A stretch of DNA of 21,956 bases from Funneliformis mosseae (lineage: Eukaryota > Glomeromycota > Glomeromycetes > Glomerales > Glomeraceae): positions 1 through 21,956 of the forward strand of contig CAJVPP010001191.1 of NCBI GenBank assembly GCA_910592005.1, written 5' to 3'. Shown here one piece after another: positions 1-7,997 of the stretch. Numbering within the stretch: position 1 is the stretch's first letter; every line of letters begins with the position of its first letter. The notes beneath the pieces are model-generated. The model was not told where the DNA came from and made no database searches. It was given only the letters and a program-made list of their open reading frames with translations. Both the position numbers and the translations under genes were made by a program.

Positions 1-114
1 TCTGGAAAATTTAAGGGGTAGTTATATAATAATTTTGGATGATCTCGGGCGGTCGGATACTTATGACCGCTACTGTAATACTAAAAATATGTCAATAATG
101 TTGATAATTGAATA

Positions 115-1749
115 TTAAATACGTACGTTTAAGATACTGTTTTTATCAATATCAAATGTGACTTCAATTTGTGAAACACCTCTTGGTGCTGGCGGAATTC
201 CTGTAAATTCGAATTTACCAAGGAAGTTATTATCTTTAGTACGGGCATGTTCACTTTCATAAACTTGAATCATAAATCCTGGTAGATTATCGGAATATGT
301 TGAGAAAATTTCTGATTTCTTGGTAGGTATAGTTGTATTACACTTTATAAGCGGTGTCATGACTCCGCCAGTAGTTTCAATACCAAGAGATAAAGGAGTG
401 ACATTGAGATAAAGTAAATCTTGAGTTATTTCAGAAGTATCACCAGATAAAATAGCAGCCCAATAGCGGCACCATAGGCCGCGGCTTCATCAGGATTAAC
501 GGATTTGTTTGGTACTTTACCATTGAAAAACTCAGATACCAGCTTTTGAATCTTGGGAATACGTGTTAAACCACCGACCAGGACAATTTCATGAATTGAA
601 CATTTGTCAATTTTAGAATCTCAAAGTACTTTTTCAATAGGTTCCATTATAGATTGAAATAAATCTTGATTCAATTCTTCAAATCTGATACGTGTTAAGG
701 AGGTATAGAAATCGATACCATCGAAAAGGGAATCTAACTCTAAGGAAGCTTTTAATAATGATGAAAGTTCACGCTTTACACGTTCACAAGCTGTCCTTAA
801 TCGATGGAAAGCACGTGCATTCGTTATAAGATCTTTCTTAAATTTTCGTTTGAATTCTTGTAAAAAATGATTTACAAGGTGATTATCGAAATCTTCACCG
901 CCAAGATGTGTGTCACCTGCAACAGCTTTTACTTCAAAAATTCCTTCCTCAATAGTTAGGAGAGATACATCAAAAGAGCCACCACCTAAATCATAGATAA
1001 GAACGTTTTGTTCTCCAACAACTTTCTTATCCAAGCCATAAGCAATAGCTGCTGCAATTGTATCAGTAATTATACGAAGTACATTTAAACCGGCGATTAT
1101 ACCGGCATCTATTATAGCTTGGCATTGAGATTCATTAATGTAAGTTGATGTTGTAATTACGGCATTTCTAACTTGCGTACCAAGATAAGCTTCTGCGGTT
1201 TCCCTCATTTTTACCAAGATCATGGAAGAAATTTCTTCGGGTGTGAAATCCTTCTTTTCGTATTTGTATTCTACTTGAATATATGGCCTTCCATTCTTAT
1301 CAATAACTTTAAATGGCCAGTTCTAAAAAAAAAAAAAAAAAAAAAAAAAATAAAAAATGAGAATTATAAATGCATTGTAAGATCGTATCTTATAATTTTT
1401 ACCTTCATATCAGATTGAATTTCCTGGTCATTAAACTTACGGCCAATGAGACGTTTAGCGCTAAATACAGTATTATAAGGGTTCATGTTAACTTGATTTT
1501 TGGCAGCATCACCGATTAAACGTTCCGTTTCGGTGAATGCGACATATGATGGCGTCATATGATTACCCTGGTCATTGGGAATAATTTCAACTCTTTCATT
1601 CTGCCAAACTCCGACACAAGAATATGACGTTCCCAAATCGATTCCAACTAAGTTTGTAAGAATTAAAAATTTAAACTTGCCAACTTTTGTATTCAAAGAA
1701 TTAAAAAATTTTCTATTTAAGAATATATACCAGCTATTTCTTTATGCAT
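115..1749 (-). pseudogene. hsp70: Truncated HSP70 chaperone gene, three exons, disrupted
   Basis: HSP70s are ATP-driven cytosolic chaperones. Proposed exons on the minus strand are 1749-1731 (MHKEIA), 1647-1403 and 1322-115, with GT..AG introns at 1730-1648 and 1402-1323. The first junction restores the usual short N-terminus before [11 protein letters not shown]; starting at the ATG at 1696 would give an atypical leader. Visible motifs are the phosphate loop GIDLGTSYS, the signature [36 protein letters not shown] and, past the stop, [15 protein letters not shown]. Several invariant positions are changed: EPTAAAIAYG reads [10 protein letters not shown] and VGGSTR reads VGGLTR. The frame is broken by TGA at 621-623, where relatives have Arg (CGA to TGA), and by a one-base deletion near 458-464. 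Coding ends at TAA 115-117 after ILNVRI, so most of the substrate-binding domain, the lid and the C-terminal tail are missing. Family is certain; loss of function is very likely. Confidence 0.88.
1323..1402 (-). other. HSP70 intron 2 with 26-nt poly(T) tract
   Basis: On the coding strand the intron starts GTAAAAATT after the Lys codon of SDMK and ends in a T run followed by AG. Exon 3 then resumes with [14 protein letters not shown], which fits HSP70 exactly. The tract is 26 uninterrupted A on the plus strand (1325-1350). It is long for a polypyrimidine tract and prone to length errors in sequencing. Confidence 0.8.
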
Positions 1750-1807
1750 TATGATAAATTATAGTATTATGTCAAAATATACAAGGTTTTATTAATTAGA
1801 TAAAATC

Positions 1808-1975
1808 AGGGAACGGTAATCGTTCTAGTCCGAAGCATAACAGGTATTAATTTATGTTCAATTTTTTATTGTGTTCAATTTTTTTAATGTTCAGAATTCT
1901 ATTGGGTGATCAATATGCAGGACGACATTGTGTTGAATTGTCCTAGTATTTGATTGTCCTCATGCTTCGGACAAA
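1808..1975. repeat. TCCGAAGCAT element, copy 1
   Basis: The left part has AACGGTAATCGTTCTAG followed by GTCCGAAGCAT (about 1828-1838). The right part ends with CATGCTTCGGAC (1961-1972), the inverse of the left motif. The same two motifs in the same order flank segments at 4124-4477 and 7533-7612. This copy begins about 60 bases upstream of the proposed HSP70 start codon and may overlap its promoter. The transposon class is unknown; the outer ends do not match as inverted repeats. Confidence 0.5.
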
Positions 1976-2156
1976 AAAAAAAAAATTCTTCATTCAAATA
2001 TACCCGAATGAAATAATCAACTAGCATTATTTAAAGAAAATCCAAAAAGTGTTTTTCTTTTCTATGATATGCCCAAATATAACCATATGATCTGTTTTGC
2101 TGCGCCATTAACGCACAAAATAGAACACATGTGGCAAAAAATACACCATTAAGGTT

Positions 2157-2174
2157 TCCGGGCAAAAACCCGGA
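2157..2174. other. Short GC hairpin TCCGGG/CCCGGA
   Basis: TCCGGG, a six-base CAAAAA loop, then CCCGGA, followed by GTTTTTG. It stands out in AT-rich sequence. The surrounding 1976-2370 stretch has no coding signal on either strand. It may be part of a short repeat; no function is assigned. Confidence 0.35.
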
Positions 2175-2433
2175 GTTTTTGACAGTCATCATAAAAGATC
2201 ATCTAATTACACGAAAACTTAAAAGTGGTTACGCTTTACAATTATGCATGCAAATCTTTAAATTTAGTAAAATGAATTTTACAAGTTCCAAATTAATATA
2301 ATCTCTTGAATGATTTTTTTTCTTTAATCGTTTTCTTTTACAATTTTTTGTAAAATAAAAAAAAAAAATGTCCATTGAATGTTTGCAGGGAGTTGCTAAT
2401 GATTATGAAAGGTTATTTGAAAATGACACAAGT

Positions 2434-2866
2434 TAGAGTTTGGACTCGAGTCAGAAAAGTTAACTCGAGTCAAAGTCGAATCAAGAAATTTTTGACTCGA
2501 AGAGTACTCGAGTTGGAAATTCGAGTCAGAAACTCGAGTCAAACTCGAGTTAAAGTCATAATGCGGGCCGGAAAAGTACAATGCGGGCCAAAATTTTGTG
2601 ATATTTTTGGGGCCGAACTAAAGGAAATTTTTTTAAAAAATTTTTATTCAATGATTATATAATAAATGTTAATTATATTATGCTAATAAATGCAGTTTAA
2701 GAAAAGAATTACATGTTATTTATAAAATATAGCATAAATTTGGAGTTGACTCGAGTAGTTTTAATTCGAGTCAACTCGAATTCTGACTCGAATCAAGAAA
2801 ATCTTGACTCGAATCAGAATTTAACTCGAGTTGACTCGAGTTAAACGAATACGAGTCCAGTCTCTA
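2434..2866. repeat. Foldback element packed with ACTCGAGT motifs
   Basis: Two arms of about 120 bases (2434-2556 and 2743-2866) are imperfect inverted copies of each other. Both consist of closely spaced variants of the palindrome ACTCGAGT and its one-base derivatives. The outer ends match when inverted: TTAGAGTTTGGACTCG on the left and CTAGAGACTGGACTCG read inward from the right. The spacer has GCGGGCC twice (about 2562-2590). No perfect 8-bp target duplication is seen (ACACAAGT against GCCTTGAT). The ORFs crossing it are by-products of the repeat. It is best read as a non-autonomous, possibly hAT-like, DNA transposon. Confidence 0.75.
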
Positions 2867-2869
2867 GCC

Positions 2870-3231
2870 TTGATTACTTTGTCTCGCATACTAATCAATT
2901 CTTTTAAATAATCAATTTTTTCTTGCTTGGCTTGGTTTCTTTTCTAGCAATTTATCCCTTTCATCTAAAAATTAAGTTCACTTTCTTTTAACTTAAAATT
3001 AAAATTTAAGCTTTGAATAACTAGTCCTTATTCATTTCATTCTTCTAACATCACAGTGAGTTTCCGACGTGCTAACAATTTGTTTAAATATTCTATATCC
3101 TTATCACCTAAATTGGCAGGTAGAAATTGGCTTTCATAATCAACATTCGCTTTACTTTGTTCTAAATTTTCAATTCTTCTCTCCAAATCTTTAAGGTTGT
3201 TTTTTAAAACATTTTTTTTGCGACTAATCAA
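2870..3231 (-). pseudogene. Decayed coiled-coil protein gene fragment
   Basis: From 3231 the minus strand has a 64-residue open segment beginning MISRKKNVLKNN, with heptad-like, charged, coiled-coil sequence (RRIENLEQSKANVDYES) and then DKDIEYLNKLLARRKL. After TGA at 3037-3039 the same frame still reads as protein (FKLKESELN, then QAKQEKIDYLKELISMRDK) but is interrupted by TAA and TAG codons. A local shift of frame would restore LDERDKLLE between the two pieces. This is what a degraded long coiled-coil gene looks like. The family is not recognised. The right arm of the CTCGAG element abuts its 3' end. Confidence 0.5.
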
Positions 3232-3713
3232 ATTCTAACATTCCTTATTTTTTTTTTTTCATGTTTATTCAGCCCATATTCAGAATTTTGTAAATTCTTA
3301 TCATAGCAAATCGTCAATATACGTAATTATGCATTTGATTGCGTCTAGCTTAGTCAATTTAAGGTTTCGACTTCCTTTATTGCAAACACCCTAATTTCTT
3401 CCCTTGCGATATTATCGTGAATAACAAGGCTGATACATTTTGATACTTGGCCAGTTGGCGAAAATAGGGAAGTTATAATACACGAACAACATGTAATTGC
3501 TGCAAGGATAGACGACCTCCCATACCCAATTGTTCAATAAATAAAGCAACCTATAATTTCTCAATAATTAATCAATCTTGGATATTGCAAAATTATTTTC
3601 TTACATATAAGAAAATCATTATACCGAAGCTCTCTACCAGATTCTTATAACCTGGAAATGGAAACGGTAATAAATGGAGATTTTTTTTGGATTGGGATTT
3701 GAGTTCATTTTGG

Positions 3714-4037
3714 CAGTGATGGAAAATGACCAAGGTCATTTGATAATTTTGAATGACCTCTGAATGACCATCGAATGACCTAGTCATTTGGTCATTTAAA
3801 TGTAATACAGGCCAAATTCTATATGCTGGTCAGAATTGAAAATTTATATCACGTGAAATATTTATGAAAACGTTCGAATCATAAATTACATTAATTATTT
3901 TGACCAGAATTATTGTGATCACATGATATAATTTTTAAATGATCAGTTCATTTGTCATTTAATGTTGAAATAACCTAAATGACAAATGACCGGTCATTTG
4001 AGTCATTTGAGGTCATTTGGGTCACTTGCAATCACTA
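3714..4037. mobile_element. GGTCATTT-rich MITE, probably hAT-like
   Basis: The terminal inverted repeats are CAGTGATGGAAAATGACC on the left and TAGTGATTGCAAGTGACC read inward from the right, matching at 14 of 18 positions. Subterminal regions are packed with AATGACC and GGTCATTT in both orientations. The 8-base flanks are CATTTTGG (3706-3713) and TATTTTCG (4038-4045), 6 of 8 identical, consistent with an aged 8-bp target duplication of the hAT superfamily. No transposase is encoded. A related fragment (TCATTTGTCATTT) lies near 4840-4860. Confidence 0.7.
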
Positions 4038-4123
4038 TATTTTCGATCCTCCGAAAGTTTCTTTACATCGTCCATTTGGTATTGATAAGTGTCGTCTCCG
4101 GAAATAAAGAAATTAACTATTAA

Positions 4124-4477
4124 CTAGGTAACGGAAACCGTTGGAGCGTCCGAAACATTATATTAATCACATAAAAAAACGCAAATCATATTTTATCAAA
4201 TGATGCAAACATGAATTTTATACACCGAAGAAAATTTATATCACAAAAAATTTTATTTTTTTTTTATTAAAATATATTTTAAATAGTATATTTTTTTTAC
4301 TTTATTTAAAAAATACATAATTTATTGATTTTTAGTTTTGATGAATTAAGTTTCGATTAAAATGTAATTTTTAATTAACTATTTGATAAAAACTCGTATG
4401 TAACACGAATCGATAACACGTGCGCGGCTGATCAATATATTTGGCTATTTCTAGGTCCTCCGCTATGCTTCGGACAA
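4124..4477. repeat. TCCGAAGCAT element, copy 2
   Basis: The left end reads CTAGGTAACGGAAACCGTT and then GCGTCCGAAACAT. The right end reads CTAGGTCCTCCGCTATGC followed by TTCGGACAA. The interior is very AT-rich and non-coding. It is the longest of the three members (354 bases). Confidence 0.5.
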
Positions 4478-4962
4478 TTACACAAATTATAAACGCATCT
4501 ATTTGTTTACCTTTCTTTACGTATTAGCCTTCATATTCCTCGCCTGAACCTTCCAGATTTCTTTACTATTGAGAACTTCGCACAAGCAGAAAAAATTGAC
4601 AGCTTACAGAAAGGATGCGTACTTTCGCGTCGATCAATTATTATTTGCAAAGGCTTACTTGAATACAAAAAAGGCAAAATTAGTTAATGTTGTTACAAAA
4701 TTTAAACCATATTACATACCAGACATCAAGAAAATCATCTTTAAAAAGTTAAATTTCTCTTCTGACGTTCATGATCTAAGTAAGAGCCTTTAAAAACATC
4801 AGACCCTAATCATGTGATGTGATTATGATGACTGATCAGATCATTTCGTCATTTGTCATTTTACCTATTTAAGCAACACGACTTACATTTAAATACATGT
4901 CATGTTGAAAATTGACTCTTTCTCCTTTAATTATTTCTTAAAATTCTTACTACATTTAAATT
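4478..4962. other. Intergenic stretch with a weak 74-codon open frame
   Basis: A plus-strand frame from 4569 to 4793 is open (KDAYFRVDQLLFAKAYLN, then VNVVTKFKPYYIPDIKK), but it starts at TTG, not ATG. It could be an internal exon or a relic; I do not recognise it. 4800-4890 holds a fragment resembling the inside of the 3714-4037 MITE. Nothing else is seen. Confidence 0.3.
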
Positions 4963-5301
4963 ATGAATAATTATTATAAAGACGAACGTTATCAACATGG
5001 ATCATTACCGTATTTGAATTTAGCAATGTACGCATTTTTACTGTATTATTCTAAAAATGAAGCTTATTCCAATTATATTTTCATTATTAGCAATACGAAA
5101 ATGAATAATAATATAAATGATTCGAATCCTCAATCGGAAAGAATTTCCAAAAGACAGAAGGTTGCGAAAGAGGAAGAAGCGAGAAAGTATCCGGGCATTT
5201 ATATAAAAATTAGAGTTGATATAAAATTATCAAATGCGAATATGTTTATGTTACCTGCAATTTTAATAATTTTAGTAATCATCATCTTAAAATTTCTATA
5301 A
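4963..5301 (+). CDS. Hypothetical protein with C-terminal hydrophobic segment
   Basis: A 112-codon ATG-started frame with no recognised family. Residues 1-45 are Tyr/Asn-rich. Residues about 47-75 are polar and basic (MNNNINDSNPQSERISKRQK, then a charged KEEEARK run), like a nuclear or linker segment. The last 20 residues (MLPAILIILVIIILKFL) form a likely membrane helix reaching the stop, like a tail anchor. An inner ATG at 5101 would give a shorter, more uniform protein with the same tail. Chance ORFs of this length are rare but possible at this base composition. No neighbour suggests a role. Confidence 0.3.
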   Translation: MNNYYKDERYQHGSLPYLNLAMYAFLLYYSKNEAYSNYIFIISNTKMNNNINDSNPQSERISKRQKVAKEEEARKYPGIYIKIRVDIKLSNANMFMLPAILIILVIIILKFL

Positions 5302-6102
5302 TTGATTACTATTTAGATTCGCTTGCTTTGTTAAATGCATCATTTTTATTTTATTAAATAACAAACTGATAGTGAATTTATATGCTTAATTTTCTTATAT
5401 CTTGTGTCGGAAATATATGAATTGCTTTTAATAATAAAAAAAACAAATAGTCAAACAAGTCAATTGTTCCGATTTTTTATTGTACCTATTAATCGGTGTG
5501 AATTAAAAAGGGAGCTCTGCTGGACCAAAGATAAGTACAGAAGGATTAGCTTTACAAGTAATTTCACAAAATTTCATATCAATGTTGCTGTTTTATAGGA
5601 AAACGGAATAGCGTGCGATTCCCAAATTCGATTTTTATCGAAAACCATCGTTGGAGATCAAACTTTAATAAAAGTGCGAGTTTCGAACATCTATATGCTT
5701 TGATATCTACTAATATGATAATCGAATTCATATATTTCGGTAGAATCCTCTTTTGGTAGGGATAATAGAATAGCAATAGTGAGTGAGAAGATTTTAATAT
5801 CATATCTCATTAACAACCTTTGAATAATTAGAGGTTTCTATTTTTCTATATTTGGGCTGATCCCGTTCTAATTGTTTTTCGAAGTCACCCGGTTCTTCCT
5901 GAGAACGGTGGACTCGATATTGTATTTAATAATCATCAACAAATTACAATCTTCTGAAAATTCGATAATTAGTTTCACCTTACTGTGCAACAAATTTATC
6001 CTGGATTTATATAATTACTAATTTTTATTTAGAATGGTCTTTTTTTGTGATTTCTTTATTAGAAATGAGCTATTTCTTGTAAATTTTTTTTTTACCAATC
6101 GA
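5302..6102. other. Intergenic, no supported gene
   Basis: Open frames at 5404-5598 (+, starting at GTG) and 5579-5803 (-) have neither recognisable domains nor convincing composition. A short hairpin GTTCT/AGAAC occurs near 5890-5905. Nothing else is supported. Confidence 0.4.
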
Positions 6103-6285
6103 TGTATTTGGAACCGGTTAAAGTGGTTAACACGTCATTTAACCGGTTAAATAGTTGAATTTAACTCCGGCTGAAATTCAATTTCCGGCCAGAGTTAAGA
6201 TTTTTATGATTGCAAAATTATTGTCTAATGCCAAATTTATAGTACTGACCTAAGTTAAAGAATTTTTGGCCGGTTCCAACCTCTA
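6103..6285. mobile_element. Short MITE with TTGGAACCGG terminal repeats
   Basis: TTGGAACCGG at 6108-6117 is answered by CCGGTTCCAA at 6270-6279, a perfect 10-bp inverted pair. Beyond it the right end continues to a hAT-like outer end (TAGAGGTTGGAACCGG read inward), less well kept on the left. TTAACCGGTTAA-type palindromes follow inside the left end (6113-6150), and CTCCGGC/GGCCGGAG-like motifs lie inside. No clear target duplication and no coding capacity. Confidence 0.6.
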
Positions 6286-6654
6286 GTATCAGTTACGGTG
6301 ATTTATCATAATAATTAATTCTATTTGTAATAGAAATATTATATATCAAAATATCAATTTAAAAGTGTCTATATCAAGTTAAAATACCATATAAGCAATT
6401 GTTAGAAAATATGAGCAAAGTGAACATAATTACCTTTATTTCCATAAATCTTTTTCAATGGAACGCGTAAGAAACTACCATGATCCTTCCAATAAAATTG
6501 AATCAAGTTTAATAAATATTTCAATTTATTGAATTTCTTGAAAACGTTATGACCAAGTTTGTGATGGCATCAATTAAATACTTCAATAATATAATTTAAT
6601 TTTTATTCCAAGTAATTTTTCAAAAAATAAATTTCAGTTGAGTTGATTTATTCT

Positions 6655-6963
6655 ATGAAATTTATTCATTTATTCAAAAATCTTTTTTTTTTTTTATTGA
6701 AATTAAACCTTTATTTAAGTCTCTGTTTATTATCAATTCAACAGTATAATTATAATGAGAATATACTTAAAATAATTGCCTTAGCCTACATTTCAATCAT
6801 TGCACGGAATGTAATGAAACCCTTAAGGAGACATTTCGCTTTATATGAAACGTTGGAAAATTTTTCTCAAGAAAAGAAAATGATCTTGAGAAGTCCTATC
6901 ATTTCGAAAACAATTTCAATCATGAGAAATTCTCCCAAAGCGAATTCCACGCTTCGGATATAA
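6655..6963 (+). CDS. Doubtful small ORF with hydrophobic N-terminus
   Basis: From the ATG at 6655 there are about 102 codons. The N-terminal 30 residues are strongly hydrophobic (LFKNLFFFLLKLNLYLSLCL), partly because of a T run at 6682-6695. A second apolar patch (ILKIIALAYISIIA) follows, then a basic tail. No family is recognised, and AT-rich DNA readily yields Leu/Phe/Ile-rich frames. Listed only so the stretch is not left blank. Confidence 0.15.
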   Translation: MKFIHLFKNLFFFLLKLNLYLSLCLLSIQQYNYNENILKIIALAYISIIARNVMKPLRRHFALYETLENFSQEKKMILRSPIISKTISIMRNSPKANSTLRI

Positions 6964-7532
6964 GAAAAGTTTTTTAATATTAAATAAAATTTTCAAAAAA
7001 GTTTAATGAAACTTACCTTCCTCTTTGATCAGATTCCATTCTTTACCGGTTTATCTAACAATTTCACCACAAATACATCGTTGGATTAATGTTGGAGATA
7101 AGAAATAAGCTTTATAAGCCATCTCGGACTGAGCCAGATTGAAAATACACGAGACTGTTTATAGTGTACCAAGCCGAGATTTGTCGAGGTATTAGTTTAT
7201 GCGGCGTATTAAATCTGTTAAACTTATTATTTTTTTATTTTCAACTATGATATCAATAACCGCACCGCAATTATGGACTCAAAAAATTTTAACTCATTTA
7301 TAAGTATCATGGAATGGAATCATTTCCTGGAATAGTATTAGTGCGTTAATATGACACTTTTATTTTTTTACAGTATATCCAACATATCAAACGACGTATG
7401 ACAATTTATAAATTGACTCCGTAGGCAGCAGATACAGTTTGAAGATTATAACTTCACAATATGTTACAATTAATTTTTATCTTTTTGGTTATATTTTAGA
7501 GACTTAAATTTATTTTTACTGAATAATTTTAT
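6964..7532. other. Intergenic, no gene seen
   Basis: AT-rich and non-coding on both strands. A short inverted pair ATCTCGG/CCGAGAT lies at about 7123-7182 and could mark a small degraded element. No conserved protein motif was found. Confidence 0.4.
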
Positions 7533-7612
7533 ACTAGGAAACGGGCAACGTTATGCGTTCGATGCATGATATAAACTCAAACAGTAGGGTTCTATCCTTA
7601 TGCTTCGGACAA
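7533..7612. repeat. TCCGAAGCAT element, copy 3 (short)
   Basis: An 80-base copy: CTAGGAAACGGGCAACGTT followed by GCGTTCGATGCAT on the left, and TAGGGTTCTATCCTTATGC then TTCGGACAA on the right. It has both end motifs of the copies at 1808-1975 and 4124-4477 but almost no interior, so the ends look like the conserved part of the family. Confidence 0.5.
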
Positions 7613-7727
7613 TAATATTGTTCAGTCAAGAAAATTATTTATTTATTGTTAGCTTTGCTGTAAGTATTCATATTTACTTTTACAAATTAAAAGTTCTCTT
7701 CTTAATTAGGAGGCGATATGGACCATG

Positions 7728-7755
7728 ATGATTTTTTTTTTAAAAAAAAAATCAT
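7728..7755. repeat. Perfect 28-nt AT palindrome
   Basis: ATGA, ten T, ten A, TCAT: fully self-complementary. A similar T-run/A-run palindrome with a flanking C/G lies near 19273-19296. Both could extrude as hairpins. No function is assigned. Confidence 0.6.
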
Positions 7756-7997
7756 TTAAATCTGATTTATTTTGATTTAAACAGAAAATTTTTATATTTT
7801 TGACTTTATTTAAAATTGATTGTAATCTACAAAGTTAATTACGGAAAGATTGATGAATCAATGATAAAGAAATTTAATGTTAAGAGATTGTAATATTATC
7901 GTTATAGTTTTCTCTTTAGAATCTATATAAAAGATAATTCGCCATTTATTAAATAACTGGCATTCACTTACACAATACCTCATTTACATTATTAATT

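Noticed and set aside
1173..1418. Plus-strand ORF with Lys run opposite HSP70
   Set aside because: Antisense shadow of HSP70; the Lys run is the poly(A) tract.
2375..2662. Open frames (both strands) across the CTCGAG repeats
   Set aside because: The frames follow the repeat units (VRVWTRVRK-like) and have no domain; they are by-products of the foldback element.
2434..2866. CRISPR-like array of repeated CTCGAGT
   Set aside because: Spacing is irregular, units are 8 bases and palindromic, there are no spacers of constant size, and the context is eukaryotic.
3593..3787. 64-codon minus-strand ORF
   Set aside because: Runs through the GGTCATTT repeats of a MITE and has no protein-like signal.
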